A stretch of DNA of 18,803 nucleotides from positions 1-18,803 of the forward strand of contig DGDO01000046.1 in NCBI GenBank assembly GCA_002385475.1, given 5' to 3'. Positions within the stretch are counted from its first letter, which is position 1. Each line of letters begins with the position of its first letter. The DNA comes from Candidatus Sordicultor fermentans. Lineage in GTDB: Bacteria; Atribacterota; Atribacteria; Atribacterales; Caldatribacteriaceae. Made by a program: the position numbers and the translations under genes. A model generated the notes under the pieces. That model made no database searches. It saw only the letters and a program-made list of their open reading frames with translations, and was not told where the DNA came from. Positions 8,498 through 14,848 of the stretch are shown piece by piece.

Positions 8498-8551
8498 GTG
8501 TTTTGTTTTTTAGGCTCGGAGTTGAAAAATCGAAGGGAGGTCTTAAATTAA
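8498..8551 (+). CDS. 17-codon leader ORF before the solute-binding protein gene
   Basis: A textbook ribosome site, AAAGGAGGTGA (8485-8495), sits 5 nt (measured from GGAGG) before GTG 8498. The frame reads (M)FCFLGSELKNRREVLN and stops at TAA 8549-8551, one base before the ATG of the solute-binding protein. The main gene's own site, GGGAGG at 8535-8540, is inside this ORF and 12 nt from its start, farther than ideal. The arrangement suggests that ribosomes terminating the leader re-initiate on the transporter gene. An overlapping GTG at 8496 would give only a 5-codon ORF. I see no run of one amino acid that would suggest classic attenuation. Expression is inferred from the ribosome site alone. 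Confidence 0.45.
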   Translation: MFCFLGSELKNRREVLN

Positions 8552-8552
8552 G

Positions 8553-10181
8553 ATGAGTAAGTTTTTTAGGAAAAGTGTATTTTGGGGATTGGTAATCTTA
8601 TTGCTTTTTTCTTTGAGCTTGGTAGCTTTTGCTCAAGAAGAAATGTCCGAATTAGAGAAGAAGACTGCTGATGAAGCTTTTGCCAAAGCAGATAAGGGAC
8701 AGCCTGATCCGGACTGGAAAGGAAAGAAGTTCACCATTGCAGTTTTAGCTTCCGGTCCTCATGGTGCAATTTCTGGTCCTTTATACTTCTGGCGACCTTA
8801 CTGGGAAGAGCTTACCGGAGCTACTTATGACATTGCTGAAATTCCCTTTGGAGAACTGCAAGCTAAAATATTCACTGACTTTGCTACTGGAACCGGAAAT
8901 TATGATTGTATAGTAGGACCGAGCTTCTTTTATGGAGATTATATTGCCAATGACTGGATTATACCGATTGATAAATATTTTGATGACCCTCGTATGCCCG
9001 AATGGGATCGAGAATCCATTGCTCCTCCTATCCGAGAGCTATTACAGTGGGGAGATAACTGGTACGGATTCAATAATGACCATGACGGTATGGTAATTTA
9101 TTATCGTAAAGACTTGTTTAATGACCCTCGGTGGCAGGCTGAGTTCAAAGAAGAATATGGATATGATTTTCCTGTTTCTCCTGTTACCTGGCAAGAAATT
9201 CTGGACATTGCTAAATTTTTCAACGGTAAAGATTGGAATGGCGATGGAAAGGACGATTTTGGAATTACCATGCATCTTAAGGTAGGAGAGCAAGGCTTCT
9301 TTAACTACATTGCTTTAGCAGGCTCTTTTGTCTGTATGCCTGCTCCAGGGGACGATCCAGCTAAAATTACTCGCTATCATAACGTATTCTGGTTTGACCC
9401 TGAAACCATGGAACCCTTGATCAATACCCCGGGGCATGTCAAGGCATTAGAGATGCTCACTGAGCTCACCAAAGCCGGTCCTTCTGCCATGGTGGGATGG
9501 GGATTAGGGGAAGCCTGGGACGTTTTCCTGCGGGGTAATGCTGCTATGTGCTTTACCTTTGGAGATGTGGGCACGCTCTCTCAAGACCCCCGGGTTTCTG
9601 TAGTCCAGGGTAAACTGGGAGTAGCTCCTATTCCGGGGAGCAAAGAAGTATATGACTTGGAGAATGAACAGTGGATAACCTTAGAAGAGCCAAACTTAGT
9701 AGGTAATAAGTGTGGTGCCTCATGGCACGGAGTGATATCCAGCTATGCTGAAGACCCTGATATGATTGCTCACTTCCTTTCCTGGCAAGCTACTCCAGAA
9801 ATTAACCACTGGAACGTGGCCTGGGGTTGGACAGGAATTGATCCTGGAACTACTTATGATTTCTTAGAACCAGCAGGCAAGGCCAAAATTGAGGATTATA
9901 CCATCACAGGATATGATGCTGAAGATATAACTCAGTTTTTGGATGCTTATTATACTCTATGGTTTGAATATCCTCGTAGTGTTCCTTATCTTCGAATTGC
10001 CGGAGCGGCTGATTACATTGAGAGTTTAGATATTCATATGTCGGAAGCTCTCACCGGTCAGGCTACTCCTCAGGAAGCCTGGAACAGGGCAGCTCAAGAT
10101 TGGAACAGGATTACCGATCAGCTGGGTAGGGAAGAACAAAAAGAACTTTATAAGGAAGCCATTGGTTATAGTGGCGAGTAA
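8553..10181 (+). CDS. ABC importer extracellular solute-binding protein (sugar type, family 1)
   Basis: Secreted receptor of a binding-protein-dependent importer, 542 residues (many sugar-binding proteins are near 420). Residues 1-27 are a Sec signal peptide: basic start MSKFFRK, hydrophobic core, and cleavage expected after VAFA before Q28. There is no lipobox Cys, so it is probably free or anchored another way. The mature part has the alternating aromatic-rich pattern of the fold, including YYRKDLFNDP and TWQEILDIAKFF. A Ca-binding-like loop D227-x-N-x-D-G-x-D-D precedes FGI; such EF-hand-like loops occur in other sugar-binding proteins. The two permeases downstream support the assignment. 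The ligand cannot be read from sequence. A strong palindrome after the stop may stabilise this part of the message. Confidence 0.88.
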   Translation: MSKFFRKSVFWGLVILLLFSLSLVAFAQEEMSELEKKTADEAFAKADKGQPDPDWKGKKFTIAVLASGPHGAISGPLYFWRPYWEELTGATYDIAEIPFGELQAKIFTDFATGTGNYDCIVGPSFFYGDYIANDWIIPIDKYFDDPRMPEWDRESIAPPIRELLQWGDNWYGFNNDHDGMVIYYRKDLFNDPRWQAEFKEEYGYDFPVSPVTWQEILDIAKFFNGKDWNGDGKDDFGITMHLKVGEQGFFNYIALAGSFVCMPAPGDDPAKITRYHNVFWFDPETMEPLINTPGHVKALEMLTELTKAGPSAMVGWGLGEAWDVFLRGNAAMCFTFGDVGTLSQDPRVSVVQGKLGVAPIPGSKEVYDLENEQWITLEEPNLVGNKCGASWHGVISSYAEDPDMIAHFLSWQATPEINHWNVAWGWTGIDPGTTYDFLEPAGKAKIEDYTITGYDAEDITQFLDAYYTLWFEYPRSVPYLRIAGAADYIESLDIHMSEALTGQATPQEAWNRAAQDWNRITDQLGREEQKELYKEAIGYSGE

Positions 10182-10185
10182 AGCA

Positions 10186-10219
10186 TTGAAAGAGGCGGTG
10201 AGCTCACCGCCTCTTTCAA
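10186..10219 (+). terminator. Perfect 34-bp palindrome between binding protein and permease genes
   Basis: The sequence is fully self-complementary, with the axis between 10202 and 10203 and arms of 17 nt (5' arm TTTGAAAG-like, core GGCGGTGAGCTCACCGCC). As RNA it would fold into a very stable hairpin. No T-run follows; the next bases are GAGAAAGAAGG, the permease ribosome site. It is therefore more likely a partial terminator or 3' processing/stabilising element that lets the binding protein exceed the permeases in amount. It begins 4 nt after the stop codon. Confidence 0.6.
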
Positions 10220-10240
10220 GAGAAAGAAGGTGAACTGGGG

Positions 10241-11119
10241 TTGAATAGGAAAAAAAGAGTTCCTCTTAAAGAGCAGGGAAAACATTTTTTTATTTTTCCA
10301 GCTATTATTTGGCTACTGGTTTTTACTATTTTTCCTCTTCTTTATACCCTTTATTTGAGCTTTCATGGTTCCCGCTTTTTGCGAGTTACTAAATTTGTAG
10401 GTTTAGAAAATTATATCTATGTTCTTTCCGATTATCGTTTTTGGAATGCTTTCCGGGTAACCATAACTTTTGTGGTTTTAAGCGTTTTACTGACTGTAGG
10501 TCTGGGCTTATTGCTTGCTCTTCTTTTTAATCGGCAAATGAAAGGGGTGCAGTTTTTTCGCACTATTTGTACCACTCCTCTTTTCACCGCTCCTGTGGCT
10601 CTGGGATATATGTTTATGATTATCCTTTACGAGGAAGGAGGACCGGTTAACAATTTTTTACACGCTTTAGGAGCTAATGCTATTCCCTGGCTTTCTCATC
10701 CCCGGTGGGCTCTGGTTTCGGTCTTGATTGCTGATGTGTGGCAGTGGACTCCCTTTGCCTTTCTGGTTTTATTGGCTGCTCTGCAGGCTGCACCTCGAGA
10801 CCTTTACGAAGCAGCTAGCCTGGATAGTGCTTCAGGTTGGGAAATATTTCGCCATATAACTTTACCTCTTATCAGTCCCACTCTTGGAACAGTAATCATT
10901 TTGCGTACTGTGGAAGCTTTTAAAGTTTTTGATTTGCCTTTTGCTTTAACTAATGGAGGTCCGGGTCTGGCCACGCGAACTTTAACTTTTAATGTTTACA
11001 CCAGTGGCCTGAGGGACCAAAATTTAGGCGTGGCTACGGCTACGGCAGTGATTCTGCTTCTTATGGTTCTGGCAGTCAGTCAAATCTTTTTCCGTCGTTA
11101 CGGTTCAAACTATGATTAA
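10241..11119 (+). CDS. ABC importer permease, MalF/UgpA-like
   Basis: First membrane subunit of the importer, 292 residues with about six predicted membrane helices; the first (residues 18-40) follows a basic N-terminus. The permease EAA loop that docks on the ATPase is clear: EAASLDSASGWEIFRHITLP, about residues 189-208. Length and the NGGPGLATRTLT segment near the end fit the carbohydrate-uptake class 1 (CUT1) MalF/UgpA group. It starts at TTG 10241 with AAGGTGA 7 nt upstream, directly after the palindrome; the N-terminus MNRKKRVPLK is typical. The product would dimerise with the next gene's product in the cytoplasmic membrane. Confidence 0.9.
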   Translation: MNRKKRVPLKEQGKHFFIFPAIIWLLVFTIFPLLYTLYLSFHGSRFLRVTKFVGLENYIYVLSDYRFWNAFRVTITFVVLSVLLTVGLGLLLALLFNRQMKGVQFFRTICTTPLFTAPVALGYMFMIILYEEGGPVNNFLHALGANAIPWLSHPRWALVSVLIADVWQWTPFAFLVLLAALQAAPRDLYEAASLDSASGWEIFRHITLPLISPTLGTVIILRTVEAFKVFDLPFALTNGGPGLATRTLTFNVYTSGLRDQNLGVATATAVILLLMVLAVSQIFFRRYGSNYD

Positions 11120-11134
11120 AGGGGGAAGCGACTA

Positions 11135-11980
11135 ATGAGAAAGAAACGTCGGTGGACTAATATTATCTTGTGGATAGCGGTAATTGTAGCTGTGGTCTGG
11201 ATGCTTTTCCCTTTTTACTGGGCGGTAATAACCTCGATTAAAAAACCAGCTGATGTTTTTAGATTATCTTTTATTCCCTTTGTTCAATTTGAACCCACTT
11301 CAGAAAATTGGCGTTCTGAGCTTCAGATGCGGGGTCAAGAGATCAAGCGAGGATTGAAAAATTCGCTCATAATTGGAGTGTGTTCAGCTCTTGTTGCTCT
11401 TTTTATTGGTGCTTTAGCCGGGTATGGTTTAGCCCGTTATAAGTATCACCGGGTTAAAAACCGGGATATAACTATGTGGATTCTTTCCCAGCGGTTTTTA
11501 CCTCCCGCGGCAGTAGTTATCCCCTTTTTCCTTATATTTAAAACTTTAGGCCTGATTGACTCAGTGGTAGGCTTAGTACTGATAAATGCTACTTTTGGCA
11601 TTCCCTTTGCTGTTTTGGTAACCAGAGATGCCTTTCGAGACCTCCCTGAAGAGATAGAAGAATCGGCTTTAGTAGATGGTTGCTCTCGTTTCCAGGTTTT
11701 CAGTCGCATTGCCCTACCTTTGGCTGCCCCCGCTTTGGTTGCGGCAGGAATTATTTGTTTTGCTTTCGCCTGGAATGAATTTCTTTTTGCCTTCATTATG
11801 TCCTATTCTAAGGCTGTTCCCATGACCGTTTTAATTGCTGGTACTCAGGATACTCAGGGAATTCAATTCTGGTATGTTGCTACTCGTATGCTTATGGCTG
11901 TTGTTCCTCCTACTATTCTGGCTCTCACCGTGCAGCGCTATATAGTGCAAGGCCTCACTTTTGGTGCGGTAAAGGGTTGA
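11135..11980 (+). CDS. ABC importer permease, MalG/UgpE-like
   Basis: Second membrane subunit, 281 residues. It opens with a basic stretch (MRKKRRW) and a membrane helix ending in FPFYWAVITSIK, the standard MalG-type start. The EAA loop reads EESALVDGCSRFQVFSRIAL then PLAAP. The C-terminus is VQGLTFGAVKG, the family's usual G(A/S)VKG end. ATG 11135 follows the first permease stop by 15 nt, with GGGGGAAG in the gap. No ATPase gene follows, so a MalK/MsmX-like ATPase encoded elsewhere must energise the system. An AT-rich hairpin just downstream may end the transcript. Confidence 0.9.
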   Translation: MRKKRRWTNIILWIAVIVAVVWMLFPFYWAVITSIKKPADVFRLSFIPFVQFEPTSENWRSELQMRGQEIKRGLKNSLIIGVCSALVALFIGALAGYGLARYKYHRVKNRDITMWILSQRFLPPAAVVIPFFLIFKTLGLIDSVVGLVLINATFGIPFAVLVTRDAFRDLPEEIEESALVDGCSRFQVFSRIALPLAAPALVAAGIICFAFAWNEFLFAFIMSYSKAVPMTVLIAGTQDTQGIQFWYVATRMLMAVVPPTILALTVQRYIVQGLTFGAVKG

Positions 11981-11997
11981 TAGTTTTCTATAGCAAT

Positions 11998-12024
11998 AAA
12001 CTTTGTTAAAAGTTTTAATTTTTA
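11998..12024 (+). terminator. Candidate weak terminator after the ABC importer operon
   Basis: AAACTTT (11998-12004) and AAAGTTT (12009-12015) form a 7-bp stem with a 4-nt loop, followed at once by TAATTTTTA. The stem is AT-rich and would be weak, so termination may be partial. Confidence 0.38.
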
Positions 12025-12026
12025 TA

Positions 12027-12112
12027 CTTATTCTTTCGGCTCTTATGCTCATTTGTAGGCACTATGGGGGGGTATTTGCCCCTCTCATAGTGCTCTGAAT
12101 AAGAAGAATAAG
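12027..12112. repeat. Nested inverted repeat / strong stem-loop in the spacer
   Basis: GCACTATG (12059-12066) pairs with CATAGTGC (12086-12093). The stem continues inward through GGGGGG against CCCCTCT with two G-U pairs, giving about 14 bp and a 7-nt loop. Farther out, CTTATTCTT (12027-12035) is the exact complement of AAGAATAAG (12104-12112). No T-run follows on either strand, so it does not look like a simple intrinsic terminator. It could be a small RNA, a processing site or the remnant of a mobile element. The rest of 12113-12240 shows no gene that I can support. Confidence 0.5.
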
Positions 12113-12243
12113 CAGTCCGTGATACAGGGAAAAAGCTGGCTTTTGGTAGCGAAGTAAAATTGCGAGAAGATGTTACATCCTCGACCCACCTATCACTCTG
12201 AAAAAATAAAAACAACCTATGGCGTAAAAAACCATTTACTATC

Positions 12244-12272
12244 TTGACCAGAGAAAGAGAGCGAATTAAAAT
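12244..12272 (+). promoter_or_regulatory. Sigma70-type promoter of the URO-D/MtaA-like gene
   Basis: TTGACC (12244-12249) and TAAAAT (12267-12272) are separated by exactly 17 bp; both are one base from consensus. The start site would be near 12279, about 38 nt before the ATG at 12317. The downstream gene is thus probably its own transcription unit rather than the tail of the importer operon. Confidence 0.65.
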
Positions 12273-12316
12273 AGGTAGAATAATTAAATGATTTATATAA
12301 ATTGTGGGTGGTGGAA

Positions 12317-13321
12317 ATGAGAAAGAATGCTGATTCTCTGTATGATTTAGCTCTCCGTTTTTATGAGAAGGGAAAGCGTGCTATTGTTCCTCTTTTTGGA
12401 TACTCTGGTCTTCAGCTCACCGGAACTACCATCAAGCAAAATCAGTTTAATCACTTGGTGCAATTTCGTTCCCTGAGCCGTCTTTATGACCGCTTTCGTC
12501 CTGATGCCATGTTTTTTCTCATGGACTTATCGGTGGAAGCCAGCGCTCTGGGGTTGCCAGTTCGTTTTCCTTTAGAGGAAACTCCTTCGGTGGAAGCTCA
12601 TCTCGTAAAGAGCAAAGACGATCTGGATAAATTTCGCAAAATTGATATTCTGGGTGATGGAAGAGTTATCGTTTATTTAGAAACCCTAAAGCATATGCGA
12701 GCCGCCTTCCCCTGCCCGGTGGGAGCTTACGTTATAGGCCCTTTAACCTTGTCAGGTTTATTAATGGGAGCTAATCAGTTAGCAATTAAAAGTATTCTGG
12801 AACCAGATTTTTTTGAAGAGGTTTTGGAATTTTCTCATCAAGTAGTTATGAGATATGCTCAGGCTTTGCGAGAAAATGGGGCAGATTCTATCATGGCTTT
12901 AGACCCTACCGCGGTAATTTTTGGTCCACAGCAATTTCGCCAGACCATTTCTCGCTTTTATCGAGAAATGGTAGGAATTCTGGATGATGTGGAGATTACT
13001 CTTCATGTGTGTGGTAACACCTTTCATCTTCTGGAAGAGATGGTAGATTCAGGAGTAACAGGTTTGAGCCTGGATAGTCTGGTAGATATGAGGGAAGCAT
13101 CTCAGGTAACAGGGGAAGACATTCTCCTTATGGGTAACGTGAGCCCGGTTAAAATGTTGTTTGGCTCCCCTCAAGAAGTTTATGACGAAACCTGGGACCT
13201 TTTAGAAAGCATGAGAGATTTCCCTCCTTTTATTTTGAGTACTGGTTGTGATTTGCCTCAGGATGTACCTCTGGAGAATATCGATGCTTTTTTCCAGGCG
13301 GGAAGAAACTGGGGGAAATAA
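12317..13321 (+). CDS. Uroporphyrinogen decarboxylase (URO-D) / MtaA-CmuA family methyltransferase-like protein
   Basis: A 334-residue TIM-barrel protein of the URO-D superfamily. Zinc-ligand signatures of the methyltransferase branch are visible: H230-V-C232-G in the pattern after LDDVEITLHVCGN, and C311 in STGCDLPQD. The MGNVSP segment fits the same branch. The N-terminal Arg-rich substrate motif of true HemE (MRQAGRY type) is absent, and no other haem genes are nearby. I therefore favour a methyl-transfer role (methylcobamide or corrinoid linked) over haem synthesis. No corrinoid protein or MtaB partner is in the window, so the methyl donor and acceptor are unknown. ATG 12317 has GGTGGTGG just upstream; an in-frame TTG at 12302 would add only MWVVE-like residues overlapping that site. 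A dedicated promoter precedes it. Confidence 0.8.
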   Translation: MRKNADSLYDLALRFYEKGKRAIVPLFGYSGLQLTGTTIKQNQFNHLVQFRSLSRLYDRFRPDAMFFLMDLSVEASALGLPVRFPLEETPSVEAHLVKSKDDLDKFRKIDILGDGRVIVYLETLKHMRAAFPCPVGAYVIGPLTLSGLLMGANQLAIKSILEPDFFEEVLEFSHQVVMRYAQALRENGADSIMALDPTAVIFGPQQFRQTISRFYREMVGILDDVEITLHVCGNTFHLLEEMVDSGVTGLSLDSLVDMREASQVTGEDILLMGNVSPVKMLFGSPQEVYDETWDLLESMRDFPPFILSTGCDLPQDVPLENIDAFFQAGRNWGK

Positions 13322-13334
13322 AGGAAGAGAACCA

Positions 13335-13373
13335 TAGAGGGATACTTCTCCTTATAGCCCTTTTTTCGTTTTT
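13335..13373 (+). terminator. Candidate intrinsic terminator after the URO-D/MtaA-like gene
   Basis: A short imperfect stem (AGGGATA with TATAGCCCT, two bases bulged) is followed by TTTTTTCGTTTTTT. An alternative stem uses AAGGAAGAG, just after the stop codon, with CTTCTCCTT. The T-rich tract makes termination likely, though the stem is not perfect. Confidence 0.5.
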
Positions 13374-13743
13374 TGTAAGGAGTGTGCTATTATCCCCATC
13401 TGCGGCATCCTTGCAGAGGAATCAATCTTTAATGATTAATGAGCTTGTATAATGTTTATCCGGGCAAATAGTAATATTCACCGTTTTTTTCTTGATTTCT
13501 TGATCGAAAGGCTGTTTTTTCACCTTGCTCGACAAAAATCAAAGAATGGATTAAGCTTTATCCGGGGGATCACTTTGCTCCTCTGGATTGGTTTTGCTGG
13601 CACAAATACTTTACCCGGAAAAGCAAGTAATGTTCATCTTTATTTAGCTTTTCTATCAACCATTTGGGAGAAGAACCTTAATTTTTCCAATACAGATTAT
13701 TTACTCTTTTCCTTTAAACTGGAAAAAAAGAGTAGGAATAAAA
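13374..13743. other. Spacer before hydE with a possible -10 box
   Basis: About 370 bases. A perfect TATAAT at 13448-13453 lacks a good -35. A hairpin (ACTCTTTTCC with GGAAAA...AGAGT, 13704-13733) lies just before the hydE ribosome region. A 109-codon frame from 13452 that overlaps hydE has no ribosome site and looks spurious. A shorter fragment in another frame (about 13497-13630) looks slightly protein-like but has no start. Confidence 0.4.
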
Positions 13744-14823
13744 ATGAGAAACAGCGGAAAAGAATGGGACTTATTAAATAAGTTAGACCGAGAAGAAAAC
13801 CTCACTCAGGAAGAGATAGTCATTCTTCTCGGGTGTAGAGATAGAAAGGTGGAAGAGCAACTTTTCTATCTTGCTGATGAGAAGAGAAAAAAGTATGTGG
13901 GAGAAGAGGTTCATCTTCGAGGTTTAGTAGAGTTTTCCAATTTTTGCCGTAGAAATTGTCTCTATTGTGGATTGCGCCGGGATAACCGGAAGCTTAAAAG
14001 ATACAGGATGTCTCTGGAAGAACTTTATAACCTCGCTGAAAAAATCGCTCTGCAGGGGCTGAAAACCATCGTGCTTCAGTCGGGAGAAGACCTCGCTTAC
14101 GATGCTAAAAGTTTAGCTTCTCTCATTCACCGGATTAAAAAACTTGATGTAGCGGTGGCTTTGAGTATCGGAGAGCGAGAGCCCTGGGAGTATGCTCTCT
14201 GGAGAGATGCCGGAGCGGATCGATATCTCCTGAAACAGGAAACTTTTGATCGAGAGCTTTTTGCAAAGCTTCATCCTGATGATGATTTTGACCAGCGCCT
14301 CGAGTGCCAGAGAACCCTCAAAGAATTAGGATACGAGGTGGGAAGTGGGAATATGGTAGGGCTTCCTTATCAGACTCTTCAGTCTTTGGCTTTAGATATC
14401 AAAAAATTTCAGGAGTGGGATTTTGATATGATTGGCATTGGCCCTTTTGTCCCCAACCCCGATACTCCCTTAGGAGAGGAGGTTTCCAATCCTGAGGGAA
14501 AATACCTTCTCACTTTAAAAGTTCTGGCTCTCACCCGCGTCCTCACTAAAACCTCTAATCTTCCTGCTACCACTGCTTTGGGAACGCTTATTCCCGGAGG
14601 AAGAGAAAAGGCACTCTCCTGCGGAGCCAACGTCTTTATGCCCAATTTTACCCCCTCTTTTTATCAGAGTAGATATATCATTTATCCCGGGAAGGGTATC
14701 GAAGAATCCTGGGAAAATTATCTTTTAGAAGTTAAAAAGATGATAGAGAGAAAAGGGAGAGTGGCATCTACTGGCTATGGAAATCGAGTTTCTTCGGGGA
14801 GTGGCGAGGCTGGAAGAAGATAG
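13744..14823 (+). CDS. hydE: [FeFe]-hydrogenase H-cluster maturase HydE (radical SAM)
   Basis: Radical-SAM enzyme that helps build the di-iron subcluster of [FeFe]-hydrogenase with HydG and HydF. The 359-residue product carries the SAM cluster motif C68-x3-C72-x2-C75 followed by GLRRDN. HydE-specific blocks separate it from biotin synthase and PylB: LQSGED, ALSIGER, AGADRYLLKQET, GSGNMVGLPYQT, DMIGIGPFVPNPDTPLG, PATTALGTL and GANVFMPNFTP. The start is ATG 13744 with a weak AGGAA site. The stop lies in the loop of a hairpin formed with the following sequence. The tail (SSGSGEAGRR) is probably disordered. hydF, hydG and a hydrogenase gene are not in the window, so they must be elsewhere. It implies hydrogen metabolism in a strict anaerobe. 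Confidence 0.9.
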   Translation: MRNSGKEWDLLNKLDREENLTQEEIVILLGCRDRKVEEQLFYLADEKRKKYVGEEVHLRGLVEFSNFCRRNCLYCGLRRDNRKLKRYRMSLEELYNLAEKIALQGLKTIVLQSGEDLAYDAKSLASLIHRIKKLDVAVALSIGEREPWEYALWRDAGADRYLLKQETFDRELFAKLHPDDDFDQRLECQRTLKELGYEVGSGNMVGLPYQTLQSLALDIKKFQEWDFDMIGIGPFVPNPDTPLGEEVSNPEGKYLLTLKVLALTRVLTKTSNLPATTALGTLIPGGREKALSCGANVFMPNFTPSFYQSRYIIYPGKGIEESWENYLLEVKKMIERKGRVASTGYGNRVSSGSGEAGRR

Positions 14824-14848
14824 TTATATGCCTCGCCACCTGGCTTTT
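14801..14848 (+). terminator. Hairpin terminator between convergent hydE and apgM
   Basis: GTGGCGAGGC (14801-14810) pairs perfectly with GCCTCGCCAC (14830-14839), followed by CTGGCTTTTTC. The 5' arm is the last coding stretch of hydE and the stop codon is in the loop. As DNA the stem serves both strands, but the T-tract favours the hydE direction. Confidence 0.6.

Noticed and set aside
12115..12201. Protein-like fragment VRDTGKKLAFGSEVKLRED in the spacer before the URO-D-like gene
   Set aside because: Only 28 codons, no start codon and no ribosome site in frame; possibly a relic, but indistinguishable from chance.
11981..12300. Cobalamin or other known riboswitch before the URO-D-like gene
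   Set aside because: I looked for conserved riboswitch core motifs because the gene family is corrinoid-linked, and found none. The predicted start site near 12279 also leaves too short a leader.
13497..13630. Protein-like fragment IKEWIKLYPGDHFAPLDWF in the spacer before hydE
   Set aside because: About 40 codons between stops with no start codon; not enough to call a gene or pseudogene.
13452..13781. 109-codon plus-strand frame overlapping the hydE start
   Set aside because: No ribosome site, composition unlike the neighbouring genes, overlaps a confident gene by 38 nt, and its translation resembles nothing I recognise.
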